A DNA stretch of 38,071 nt from a virus, in the IMG/VR virus record IMGVR_UViG_3300048837_000439, positions 1 through 38,071 of that record; one strand, 5' to 3'. A program made the translations under genes and the position numbers. This document shows, piece by piece, positions 24,236 to 31,198 of the stretch. The notes beneath the pieces are model-generated. The model was not told the origin of the DNA. It did no database searches and saw nothing but the letters and a program-made list of their open reading frames with translations. The number at the start of each line of letters is the position of its first letter. The first letter of the stretch is position 1.

Positions 24236-26514
24236 AAACCTAATTCCTTTTTGTATTTATAAAGTGCCTGTGTCGTTACTCCTAATTGCTCTGAAATTTC
24301 CTTAATGTTTATTTCTGGATTTTCCTTATACAGCATTTCAAATTTTTCCTTATTGGTTTTATTCTCATTCTTTTTAATCACCTTTTTTATCTCAGCAACA
24401 GCAATACTATCTACTTTAATTTTCTTTGCCATTGCTATAAAATACTTGCTTAACTTTTCAGCTTTCAAAATACTATCTTTCGATATAAAATTCAAATCGT
24501 AATCCCCTTTTCCAATTCCATTAAATACGTGTATCAATAATGCAAACCTCGGTATGTAGGATTTTTGTTTCGGCAACATAGACTTCATATATTCATTTTC
24601 GGTATCTGAATTTTGTGTTTCGGTTATTTCGTTAAATATCCTAATCCATTCTTTTTTTGATTCATTATTGAATTTTAAAATATGTGGTTCAATAACGCCA
24701 TCCCTATCCCTTTTTAATGCTTTGAATTTAATAGTTTCATAAAAACTAACTATTGTGTCGTGATACCATTGAATTGTATTGTAATCCATTTCTTCCTCGT
24801 TATATTTATCCACTTCCAAATCGGGATATGACAATAGCATCCTATCCATAAAACCATTGTCTTTATTTTCTTCGGTGTAGAATGTATTAAATATACTTGG
24901 TTGAATACCTCCCAATATTGGTATCATAGGACTTGCAACAAACGAACCAGCACGAGTAATACGATTAAGGTTTACGGACTTTCCACTCCAAGTAGATAGC
25001 CAAAATTCCAAATCTGAGCCATGTTTGTATTTATTCATATCCTTAAACCATCCTGCAAGTTCATCTTTAAAAACCCCTACTGAATTGTCATTTTCTTGGT
25101 GCAAAGAAATTAAGGCTTCCATTGTTATATCATTAGCTATAAACTGTTTTTTTAAAGGCTTTGTTGTTTCTGGGTGTTCTTTTTTTTCCTTTGCCGTTAA
25201 ACTTTCGTAATATTCATATTTTTCATATTCCTTTATGTATTTTGATATTTCCCTATTGTTCTGTTTTTCCAAAGGAAATATAATATTTGATATTGATGGT
25301 GTTTTACCTATTCCAGCTTTTCCAACTACTGCCATCCAAACCGTACCTATTTCATTCCATCCTTTTTTAATTTCAATCTTCATTGAGTTACCCAAACAAA
25401 GTGAAATTAACCAAATCAAAGAGCATCCCATATAATCTACATTACTGTTTAGGGTTGCCGAACATTCAGAAATATAAGTTTGTATCGGTTGTGGGAATAT
25501 ATCAATAGGAAATTCAAGGTCTTTTTTATTGATTTTAATATTTACTTTTGGTTCATTTTCCTTTCGGACTATTCTACTTCCATAACCGTCTTTATAGGCT
25601 TGCCTTGTAGCCTCTGAAAAATCATCATTAAAATATTTTCGAGCGTATGCACTAAAAGCAGAATATTGTTTTTCAGCTTGATAAATAGTGCTACTGCTAA
25701 AAAGGTACATTAAATCCTCATCTTTGTAAATATACCCGCTATGCGCGCTTTCGGCATTGTGGCGTTTGATAATATATTTATTGTTCAGATTTCTGACTAT
25801 TGTAAAATCTTCGCTTACAACATCCCATACTTTATTTTTTGCGTTAAAATCATCCCACGGCTTTATATCTCCGTTATTGGTTTGATATTCTTTTTTGACC
25901 TTTACGGGTGCATCTTCTTTTACAGGTTCTTTGTAATCATAAGTATTACAAATACTAAATAATATATCCCTGTCCTCATCACTTACAAAATCAATATCAT
26001 TATAAGTTTTTTCATTTAGGAAATTATCATAGACAAAAACATAACCACCATTTCCACGGGTTTCAAGAATAGCCTCTTTATGTCCTTTAAGTTTTGCGAG
26101 TTTATTGTTTCCTTCTACTCTTTTTGTTTTATAAAGAATATGAAAACCTGCGTTCTTTGTTTTGGTTATTGTAAATTTTTCGTGAAAGTCCAAAATATTA
26201 TCTTCCATAAACGAAATAAATTCATCCCACCATTCCTTCTGCTCTTTTGCTGTGCTGAAAACCTTTAAATCAACATCAACACATTCAAGGTAATTAAATC
26301 CAGTTACAATACCTATATGCTCCGTTGCTGGTATCTCTGAACCATCCTGTTTTTTTATACCTCCATTATAGGAATAGTTCTTTTCAAATTCAGATTTGGT
26401 TATCTGTTGCGTTTGGTATTTCTTCCACGGAAAGTTAGGTATTTTATTATTTGATACGGTTATAAGCGAAAACCCCTCATCCAATAATCGTAAGCATCTT
26501 TGAAGTTGTACCAT
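24232..26514 (-). CDS. Primase-polymerase with DUF3987 helicase-like domain
   Basis: 760 residues. The N-terminal region (1-~200) looks like a primase-polymerase (Prim-Pol) domain: ECVDVD gives the metal-binding D80/D82 pair, with H125 in GFHILYK. Residues about 335-650 are DUF3987-like with Walker A GKAGIGKT (398-405) and VGVFKDELAGWF, a Walker B-like acidic segment. The last 25 residues (EISEQLGVTTQALYKYKKEL) form a helix-turn-helix, maybe to bind the origin iterons. The protein probably primes and unwinds DNA at the candidate origin just upstream. No family-B or A polymerase is present. It starts at ATG 26512-26514, after a long structured leader. Confidence 0.85.
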   Translation of the reverse strand: MVQLQRCLRLLDEGFSLITVSNNKIPNFPWKKYQTQQITKSEFEKNYSYNGGIKKQDGSEIPATEHIGIVTGFNYLECVDVDLKVFSTAKEQKEWWDEFISFMEDNILDFHEKFTITKTKNAGFHILYKTKRVEGNNKLAKLKGHKEAILETRGNGGYVFVYDNFLNEKTYNDIDFVSDEDRDILFSICNTYDYKEPVKEDAPVKVKKEYQTNNGDIKPWDDFNAKNKVWDVVSEDFTIVRNLNNKYIIKRHNAESAHSGYIYKDEDLMYLFSSSTIYQAEKQYSAFSAYARKYFNDDFSEATRQAYKDGYGSRIVRKENEPKVNIKINKKDLEFPIDIFPQPIQTYISECSATLNSNVDYMGCSLIWLISLCLGNSMKIEIKKGWNEIGTVWMAVVGKAGIGKTPSISNIIFPLEKQNNREISKYIKEYEKYEYYESLTAKEKKEHPETTKPLKKQFIANDITMEALISLHQENDNSVGVFKDELAGWFKDMNKYKHGSDLEFWLSTWSGKSVNLNRITRAGSFVASPMIPILGGIQPSIFNTFYTEENKDNGFMDRMLLSYPDLEVDKYNEEEMDYNTIQWYHDTIVSFYETIKFKALKRDRDGVIEPHILKFNNESKKEWIRIFNEITETQNSDTENEYMKSMLPKQKSYIPRFALLIHVFNGIGKGDYDLNFISKDSILKAEKLSKYFIAMAKKIKVDSIAVAEIKKVIKKNENKTNKEKFEMLYKENPEINIKEISEQLGVTTQALYKYKKELGL

Positions 26515-26538
26515 TCGTTAAATATTAAACATAAAAAA

Positions 26539-26586
26539 TCCCGCTAACTTTATTTTTACGGCTAAGCAAAGAAGGTGTTAACGGGA
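26539..26586. terminator. Two-sided terminator-like hairpin before the primase gene
   Basis: TCCCGCTAAC (26539-26548) pairs with GTTAACGGGA (26577-26586) over 10 bp, one wobble, with a 28-base loop. Six Ts follow on the plus side (26588-26593) and six on the minus side (26533-26538). It lies between the promoter candidate at 26641-26666 and the primase ATG, so it could attenuate the primase transcript or terminate transcription from the right. Confidence 0.6.
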
Positions 26587-26640
26587 GTTTTTTACGGGTT
26601 GCCCCTAAAATAATATTTTACATTCCTTACTTAGCCAAAG

Positions 26641-26666
26641 CAAATATAACAAAAAATATAATACAA
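26641..26666 (-). promoter_or_regulatory. Promoter candidate for primase-helicase
   Basis: TATATTTG (26648-26641) matches the -7 box; a TTG lies 15 bp upstream (26666-26664), shorter than the usual 17-23 spacer. The leader to the ATG would be about 120 bases and contains the hairpin at 26539-26586. A plausible but not perfect promoter. Confidence 0.45.
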
Positions 26667-26684
26667 AAAAGTTAAATTTTTAAG

Positions 26685-26965
26685 TTGCAACTGCCTTGCA
26701 ACTACTTGCAACTAATTTGCAACCAACGTTTGTAGTACTGGCGTGGGTTTAAGTACGATTTGCAACCGAGTTGCATACTTTTTTTTTAAAATAATTTTTT
26801 ACTTAAATATTTTTACAACTTTATTTTATGCAACTTTGCAACCAACTTAGTTGCAAGTACTGTTTTTATAGGGTCTAACAACGTTTTAGGGGTTGCAAAC
26901 AGTTGCAACAGTTGCAAACGAGTTGCAAGCACAAAAAACCCCATCCAATCGGACGGGGCTTGCAA
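26685..26965. repeat. TTGCAA iteron cluster, candidate replication origin
   Basis: Twelve exact copies of the palindrome TTGCAA (starts at 26685, 26696, 26706, 26717, 26760, 26836, 26851, 26893, 26903, 26912, 26923, 26960) plus two near copies (TTGCAT 26771, ATGCAA 26828). Spacing within the groups is 9-11 bp, about one helical turn, so they face the same side of DNA. An AT-rich stretch (about 26777-26830) lies between groups, as in iteron origins with an unwinding element. The block sits between the SSB-like gene and the primase gene. This stretch holds no gene; origin function is inferred. Confidence 0.7.
26933..26958 (-). terminator. Terminator after the recombination operon
   Basis: On the minus strand CCCCGTCC (26958-26951) pairs with GGATGGGG (26946-26939) around a GATT loop, followed by six Ts (26938-26933). 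It lies directly after the SSB-like gene and separates it from the iteron region and primase gene. Confidence 0.9.
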
Positions 26966-26981
26966 TAATCGGGGGTAAATA

Positions 26982-27293
26982 CTAAAAAGGCAGGTCATCC
27001 TCCTCCTCGTTTGTTGTAACTGGTTCTGCATTGTGAACCTCTTTTTTCTTTGCCACGGTTATTTTTCCATCAGTCCAAAAGGTTTTACCATTTCCGATAT
27101 AAAACTTTTGTTTTTTTACTTCACGTTCTTCTTTGCTCTGGGAAACATAAGCGGAAATATTTTGGTCGTAATCATTAACTTCATCATTTATTTACAAAGT
27201 TATTTCGATTCCCTTTTCATTTTTTTTATCCAATGTTTCAAATAAAGTTCTAAGGGTTTCTGTTTTAATGTAAAGTGAATTTAAGCTACTCAT
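26982..27293 (-). pseudogene. SSB-like protein gene broken by an in-frame TAA
   Basis: The ATG at 27291-27293 opens MSSLNSLYIKTETLRTLFET through 33 residues, then TAA at 27192-27194, then 69 codons in the same frame (INDEVNDYDQNISAYVSQSK ... FYIGNGKTFWTDGKI) ending EEEDDLPF. The acidic tail with DLPF is the hallmark of single-strand binding proteins (partner-binding tip). A single TCA to TAA change would explain it. Whether a read-through product, an error or a true pseudogene is unknown. It follows the exonuclease gene by under 10 bases. Confidence 0.65.
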
Positions 27294-27905
27294 TTATTTA
27301 ATGTTTAAAGATTTGATATATTCCCGGATGTCCTTCACCCGGTTCTGTAATTTTTCGATGACCTCGGAATCGTATGCCACCTCAAAGGTTTTAATTCTTT
27401 TTTCCTTTGGTATTGCATCATAGTTGTATTTAGCCTCCCACGGTGCAACTTCTTCTGGAGTGTTTAAAAGAAGATATACAACACGTGCTTTTTTCTTTCC
27501 TGTAAGGTGCATATAAATCTGAAGCTGGTAAAAATAATCTTTATTTGGCAATTCAGTATCAAATAATGGAAATGTAAACGCATCCCAACTACATTTAATG
27601 TCAATTACCTCATCTTCCAAAATCAAATCTGGCGTTCCTGTAAAATAATCACTTGACAATAGAAGTTCGTTTTTAAGAATAAAAGGCAAGTCCAACCATT
27701 CAATAGACTTATCAATAGCCTCATCTTCCAGTATATTTCCCTTTTCGGTGTACTTACTTGAAAAATCATTTTTAATCCCATAAATCTGCTCCTTTAGCCA
27801 ATCGTGAACGTAAGTAATAGTAGTTTGGCTGAATAGGTCTTTTTTCGCTCTTGGATCAGTTGCTATCTTTCCAGCACTTGACGCCCTTACTTTAAATTCT
27901 TGCAT
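27294..27905 (-). CDS. PD-(D/E)XK exonuclease, YqaJ/lambda-exo-like
   Basis: 203 residues with the active-site order of lambda-exonuclease-like proteins: E60 (ILEDEAI), then TGTPDLILEDEVIDIKC giving D93 and D102-x-K104, and YFYQLQIYM with Q127. Such enzymes chew 5' ends to give single strands for the annealing protein encoded just upstream. It overlaps that gene by 19 bases. The product is a soluble 23-24 kDa protein. Exact exo polarity is from family knowledge. Confidence 0.85.
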   Translation of the reverse strand: MQEFKVRASSAGKIATDPRAKKDLFSQTTITYVHDWLKEQIYGIKNDFSSKYTEKGNILEDEAIDKSIEWLDLPFILKNELLLSSDYFTGTPDLILEDEVIDIKCSWDAFTFPLFDTELPNKDYFYQLQIYMHLTGKKKARVVYLLLNTPEEVAPWEAKYNYDAIPKEKRIKTFEVAYDSEVIEKLQNRVKDIREYIKSLNIK

Positions 27906-28525
27906 AATAGTTTTTCGTTTTCTTTATTAATATCATATTTTTCTTTAATGTCATCAATGGTATATTGTCCGCTTTCAATGGCAGATTTGCACTTTTCCCA
28001 ATTTGGGTGTTCCGGTGTTAATTCAACAAGGGTAAGGTCAAATGAATAGCTGATAACATCCTTTCGGTTTAAATCACTTCCAAAGAGTTTCCCGAAATGA
28101 TCGGCTGCGTCTTTTATGGCCCTGCTCTTTGCAATCGGAAAAGCCATACCTAAAGCTCCATTGTTTATGTTTGCGAGGTCTGCGGGGGAAGTACCTTTAG
28201 CCGTTTGCAGTTCAACCGCCCCTATTCCATCGTGAAAATCCATTTCGTTTGAAATAGGATTAAGATAATGCACCCGAACCACTACATAAACCCCATTAAA
28301 CGATTGTCCTTCCCTTAAAATCTCGATACGGTATTTCTTGAATATGGATTTTAAAAGGTACTCAATACGCTCAATAGGAATGTATTTGTAGTTCTTAATA
28401 AAAGGGTGTGTTTTAACCCAATTTGAATTTGGCTCTTGGTTCAATAGAACCGTTAATTGGTCGTTCTTAATTGCGACCTCTTTTGTTTCGTAAAGGTCTT
28501 GGATTGTCGGTAAATTTTTACTCAT
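27887..28525 (-). CDS. Rad52-like single-strand annealing protein
   Basis: 212 residues. The middle part has the pattern of Rad52/Sak-type annealing proteins: YKYIPIERIEYLLKSIFKK, VVVRVHYLNPISNEMDFHDG, then NNGALGMAFPIAKSRAIKDA and FGKLFGSDLNRKD near 160. These bind single-stranded DNA and anneal ends, here likely with the exonuclease in the next gene. Both fit a lambda-Red-like pathway for recombination and concatemer formation. RecT-type motifs are absent, so the Rad52 group is preferred, without a check. Confidence 0.7.
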   Translation of the reverse strand: MSKNLPTIQDLYETKEVAIKNDQLTVLLNQEPNSNWVKTHPFIKNYKYIPIERIEYLLKSIFKKYRIEILREGQSFNGVYVVVRVHYLNPISNEMDFHDGIGAVELQTAKGTSPADLANINNGALGMAFPIAKSRAIKDAADHFGKLFGSDLNRKDVISYSFDLTLVELTPEHPNWEKCKSAIESGQYTIDDIKEKYDINKENEKLLCKNLK

Positions 28526-28528
28526 AAT

Positions 28529-28663
28529 TCAATAATTTAATTTAGTTAATAATAACAACAAAGTATAACCTTGTGTTTTTCGTCTATCTGGACGGCAAAG
28601 ATGCGCTTTAAGGTTCAATAAGGCATCCTCTTTTGATTCTAATGTCAGGATTTCGGTTTTCAT
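28529..28663 (-). CDS. Small protein (44 aa)
   Basis: A 44-residue frame, MKTEILTLESKEDALLNLKA, that starts in an ATGA overlap with the 157-residue gene and ends three bases before the annealing-protein start. Coupling on one side supports translation. The C-terminus ends in a Leu-rich stretch. Function unknown. Confidence 0.5.
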   Translation of the reverse strand: MKTEILTLESKEDALLNLKAHLCRPDRRKTQGYTLLLLLTKLNY

Positions 28664-29133
28664 AGCTTTATCCACCCCCATTCAACCATTTGTTCAACTG
28701 ATATTCCCATAAATGGAAGGGCTATTGATTTTGAACGCATATAATCAAATGCGCCTAAATAATTAGGCAATGACATTACAGGAATGTTATCAGTATCTTC
28801 GTCTTTGACGTGTAAATATCCATCGTAATAAATTTCAAAACGGTGTGCGCTTCTCTTTGATGTAATTTCAATATAGCTTGCTTCTTCATTGGGAATATGC
28901 TTTACATCCCATTTTTTATTAGTAAAGAAACTGCCGGGATTAATTATCTTCGCCACCTCAATAACATCTTCATCACTAATACTTGATAGGGGTTTTAACT
29001 GTAAGTGATAGTCTGTTTCATCACCGATTTCATTCAACTTAAACCTTTTGTTTATTATTCCGTTGTGGACTACAATTTCCTGCCCCCAATAAAGAGCAAA
29101 GAATTTAGCCTTGTTTTCAATGGTATTTTCCAT
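28660..29133 (-). CDS. Conserved-type phage protein (157 aa)
   Basis: A 157-residue protein from the preferred start MENTIENKAKFF (29131-29133). A longer frame from 29187 would add 18 hydrophobic residues but looks non-coding. It ends in FMGISVEQMVEWGWIKL, a C-terminal pattern I know from small Bacteroidota phage proteins. The body has strand-rich segments with paired aromatic residues. Function unknown. Its end overlaps the next gene (ATGA). Confidence 0.6.
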   Translation of the reverse strand: MENTIENKAKFFALYWGQEIVVHNGIINKRFKLNEIGDETDYHLQLKPLSSISDEDVIEVAKIINPGSFFTNKKWDVKHIPNEEASYIEITSKRSAHRFEIYYDGYLHVKDEDTDNIPVMSLPNYLGAFDYMRSKSIALPFMGISVEQMVEWGWIKL

Positions 29134-29239
29134 AATTTTCAATAGTTTTATAATAGTTAAAATAATTAATACTTGCAATGGCATCATTTAGCATAATAAT
29201 CATTGCGCCCTCGTTTAGGGCATTTTGTAGGTAGGTCAT
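29117..29239 (-). CDS. Possible 40-residue peptide
   Basis: A 40-residue frame (MTYLQNALNEGAMIIMLNDA) overlaps the start of the 157-residue gene by 17 bases. The N-terminal half is helical. There is no other support for expression. Confidence 0.35.
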   Translation of the reverse strand: MTYLQNALNEGAMIIMLNDAIASINYFNYYKTIENYGKYH

Positions 29240-29260
29240 TTGATTTGGGTTTTTGGGTTG

Positions 29261-29494
29261 TTATTCTTTTTTAGGGGGTTCTGGTAGTGGCATCCAATGG
29301 GTTGTATCAAAATGCATTGCAAAATTATCGTGTGTTATATATTCAAACCATTTATCCCTTCTTCCAATAGCATAACCCCAAGTTATCTTATTATAGGTTG
29401 TATATTTAGTTTGAATTATTTTACCGTCTTTTCCATAAGAAAGCACTGATTCATTTAATTTAGGTAATCTATCATTTACATTAATCCATTCCAT
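29261..29494 (-). CDS. DUF551-like protein (77 aa)
   Basis: 77 residues. The start MEWINVNDRLPKLNESVLSY and the end THWMPLPEPP are the classic ends of DUF551 (W..v..rLP ... W.PLPepP). The family is widespread in phages and of unknown function. It ends about 20 bases before the next frame and begins 6 bases after the small HTH gene. Confidence 0.85.
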   Translation of the reverse strand: MEWINVNDRLPKLNESVLSYGKDGKIIQTKYTTYNKITWGYAIGRRDKWFEYITHDNFAMHFDTTHWMPLPEPPKKE

Positions 29495-29499
29495 AATTC

Positions 29500-29658
29500 C
29501 TATTTTTTAACTGCGTTATAAAATTTCTCCAGAGCCGTAATAAAGCGATTGTATGCGCTCGATGCTCTAAAGCTTTTCCTGTTTTTGTATCCCAGCATTG
29601 TCGCTATTTCATCATTGCTTATGCCGTGCTTTTGTTGTATCTGTTTTAAATTCTTCAT
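29500..29658 (-). CDS. Small helix-turn-helix protein (52 aa)
   Basis: A 52-residue basic protein. LKQIQQKHGISNDEIATMLG is the two-helix core of a helix-turn-helix and is followed by a basic recognition part (YKNRKSFRASSAYNRF). It is a candidate DNA-binding regulator. It lies downstream of the promoter with repeated operator at 30011-30057 and could be the protein that binds there (inference). Confidence 0.6.
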   Translation of the reverse strand: MKNLKQIQQKHGISNDEIATMLGYKNRKSFRASSAYNRFITALEKFYNAVKK

Positions 29659-29669
29659 AGTTTGAATAA

Positions 29670-29685
29670 AGGGGCTTTCGCCCCT
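29670..29685. terminator. Terminator-like hairpin after the 94-residue gene
   Basis: AGGGGC (29670-29675) pairs with GCCCCT (29680-29685) with loop TTTC. A run of Ts follows on the plus side; on the minus side there is a weaker TTTATT. It probably limits read-through from the 94-residue gene to the HTH gene. Confidence 0.65.
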
Positions 29686-29691
29686 GTTTTT

Positions 29692-29976
29692 TTAGTCTAT
29701 TATTTTAGTGGTTATCTCGACAAAATAACCTGTCTTACCGCCTCTTGCGGCATCATTTCCAGTCGTGAACTCAATCCCAAGAGTCTTTAAAGTGTCCTTT
29801 AATTCTTGTGATTTGTCGATTAAAGAAGAGTATTTCCAGCTTGATCCCTGAGAATAAATAGGTCTTAATTTATCTCCTTTTTTCATATCGCAAATCATAT
29901 TTCCGACAATGCTGTTTTTTTGAAGGTTTAATTTTTCGATTCTTTTGTTAAGAGATGTTCTTTTAGTGGTTTTCAT
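29692..29976 (-). CDS. Hypothetical basic protein (94 aa)
   Basis: A 94-residue protein with Lys/Arg-rich N-terminus (MKTTKRTSLNKRIEKLNLQK) and a C-terminal ARGGKTGYFVEITTKIID. It is the first gene after the repeat-bearing promoter. The family is not recognised. Confidence 0.5.
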   Translation of the reverse strand: MKTTKRTSLNKRIEKLNLQKNSIVGNMICDMKKGDKLRPIYSQGSSWKYSSLIDKSQELKDTLKTLGIEFTTGNDAARGGKTGYFVEITTKIID

Positions 29977-30010
29977 AATTTCTATTTTTAGTTATTAAAT
30001 TTATATAGAA

Positions 30011-30041
30011 CAAATATAGCATATACTATAATACTACACAA
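30011..30041 (-). promoter_or_regulatory. Promoter for the 94-residue gene and HTH gene
   Basis: TTG (30041-30039), 20-bp spacer and TATATTTG (30018-30011), an exact -7 match. About 35 bases to the ATG at 29976. Operator-like repeats lie in and beside the spacer. Confidence 0.7.
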
Positions 30042-30057
30042 TAGTATATACTATAAT
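30021..30057. promoter_or_regulatory. Operator-like direct repeats ATATACTATAAT
   Basis: ATATACTATAAT occurs at 30021-30032 and 30046-30057, 25 bp apart, once within the promoter spacer and once just upstream of its -33 element. ATAGTATAT (30041-30049) is an inverted match of the first copy's ATATACTAT. A repressor bound here would cover the promoter. Confidence 0.6.
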
Positions 30058-30099
30058 TTAACACAAATTTAACAATTTTCCAATATTTTAGGTAGTAGT

Positions 30100-30237
30100 T
30101 TATTTCTCATTCATTTTATTTACGGCAAAATCCATTTGTTCGGTATCGCTGTAATGGTTAGACTTAATTTTGTACATCCAATTGTAGAATGCGGATGCGC
30201 TGTTAGGTTGCCAAGTGGCGGGTATAGTTGCTGTCAT
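30100..30237 (-). CDS. Small protein (45 aa)
   Basis: A 45-residue frame, MTATIPATWQPNSASAFYNW, with two Trp and an acidic end. It lies 12 bases after the 88-residue gene and ends about 60 bases before the operator region. Function unknown. Confidence 0.5.
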   Translation of the reverse strand: MTATIPATWQPNSASAFYNWMYKIKSNHYSDTEQMDFAVNKMNEK

Positions 30238-30249
30238 TTCTTAAATGGT

Positions 30250-30516
30250 TTATAATTTAGTTTGTTCTACTTCTATTTTTTCAATTATAAGGTCAATACC
30301 TTGCTTTCTTTCAAGTTCATCAATACACATTTCAAAAGCCTCCTCAAACGTTCTTAACACTCCGTAAGAGTTTGTCGCCACATCCCAAAATATACCGTCT
30401 GCATATAGCTTAACGTCTAAATAGGTATTCCCTTTTACTTTTGAAGGAACGAATACAAACTCAAGATTGAAATTCATTCCGTTTGGAAGCGTTCCGTGTG
30501 TTCTTAGTGTTTTCAT
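30250..30516 (-). CDS. Hypothetical protein (88 aa)
   Basis: An 88-residue protein with strand-rich start (NGMNFNLEFVFVPSK) and a helical, acidic C-terminus (EEAFEMCIDELERKQG). Function unknown. It is the second to last gene before the 45-residue frame in a leftward run from the promoter near 31080-31110. Confidence 0.5.
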   Translation of the reverse strand: MKTLRTHGTLPNGMNFNLEFVFVPSKVKGNTYLDVKLYADGIFWDVATNSYGVLRTFEEAFEMCIDELERKQGIDLIIEKIEVEQTKL

Positions 30517-30522
30517 AATTAG

Positions 30523-30861
30523 TTATTTTAATGCTTTATTAATTGCTTGTTCTATTCCCCTATATATAGGCGAGTCCTTTCTTATAGGTATTGTACCTAA
30601 TTTAATATCAAGTTGTATTTTTTGTAGTTCTTTCAACAAATCGGGTGCGGATGCTATTAGTTTTGCGTTGGCTTGCTGTTCGGTAAAACAATCCTGTCTT
30701 AATGGCTCTGTTCTTCTTCTCATTTCTAACCAGCTTTCATTTTCAAGCCTATCTTCATCAACTCTTTTTGTGAATGTAAATGCAGATGCTACCACTTCAT
30801 TTTTGCAGTAAATCATATTTTCTTTACTTACCCATTCTCCTTTTGTTCCTTTAAATTCCAT
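30523..30861 (-). CDS. Conserved-type small protein with ANAKLIASAPDLL motif (112 aa)
   Basis: 112 residues. The motif EQQANAKLIASAPDLLKELQ is a pattern common in phage and Bacteroidota small proteins. The N-terminal half is polar with KGTKGEWVSKENM. The function of the family is not known. It follows the 64-residue gene by four bases. Confidence 0.7.
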   Translation of the reverse strand: MEFKGTKGEWVSKENMIYCKNEVVASAFTFTKRVDEDRLENESWLEMRRRTEPLRQDCFTEQQANAKLIASAPDLLKELQKIQLDIKLGTIPIRKDSPIYRGIEQAINKALK

Positions 30862-30865
30862 AATT

Positions 30866-31060
30866 TTAGTTATTTAATTCGATTAGTTTTTCCTTTATAA
30901 GTTCATCTACTGAAGTAGAAGTGAGTTCCGACATATTAATACCGTTGCAAAAAATCTCGTGAATTCTAATATTTGTTTTTGTGTTAGTGCTTGGCTCTCC
31001 TTTGTAGTAATCATATTCAACCTCTAATGTAATTCCGTAAACTTGTACTGTGTTTTTCAT
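30866..31060 (-). CDS. Hypothetical protein (64 aa)
   Basis: A 64-residue protein starting MKNTVQVYGITLEVEYDYYK, with a strand-rich first half and a helical end (VDELIKEKLIELNN). It is the first gene of the leftward operon that starts at the divergent region. Function unknown. Confidence 0.55.
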   Translation of the reverse strand: MKNTVQVYGITLEVEYDYYKGEPSTNTKTNIRIHEIFCNGINMSELTSTSVDELIKEKLIELNN

Positions 31061-31079
31061 AATGTTTTGGTTTAGGGTG

Positions 31080-31110
31080 TAAATTTAAAACTAAAATATT
31101 TAATGCACAA
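31080..31110 (-). promoter_or_regulatory. Leftward promoter of the divergent region
   Basis: TTG (31110-31108), 20-bp spacer and TAAATTTA (31087-31080), one mismatch to TAnnTTTG. It faces the 64-residue gene (ATG at 31060). With the rightward promoter at 31144-31174 it forms a divergent control region. Confidence 0.5.
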
Positions 31111-31143
31111 GTTTTTGTTGTAAAAAATTAATTTACTTTATTG

Positions 31144-31174
31144 TTGCAGGATATTAAAAAAGGTTGTAGATTTG
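31144..31174 (+). promoter_or_regulatory. Rightward promoter of the early-type block
   Basis: TTG (31144-31146), 20-bp spacer and an exact TAGATTTG (31167-31174). It drives the only rightward genes. The ATG at 31199 lies 24 bases downstream, so a TTG start at 31172 is rejected because it overlaps the -7 box. Confidence 0.75.
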
Positions 31175-31198
31175 CTGAAACAATTAAAACTTAAAACT

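Noticed and set aside
26813-27031. Leftward 72-residue open frame across the iterons
   Set aside because: It is made by TTGCAA repeats and overlaps a terminator and the end of the SSB frame; the composition is not protein-like.
31172-31174. TTG start for the first rightward gene
   Set aside because: It overlaps the promoter -7 box; the ATG at 31199 follows at normal distance and begins the membrane helix.
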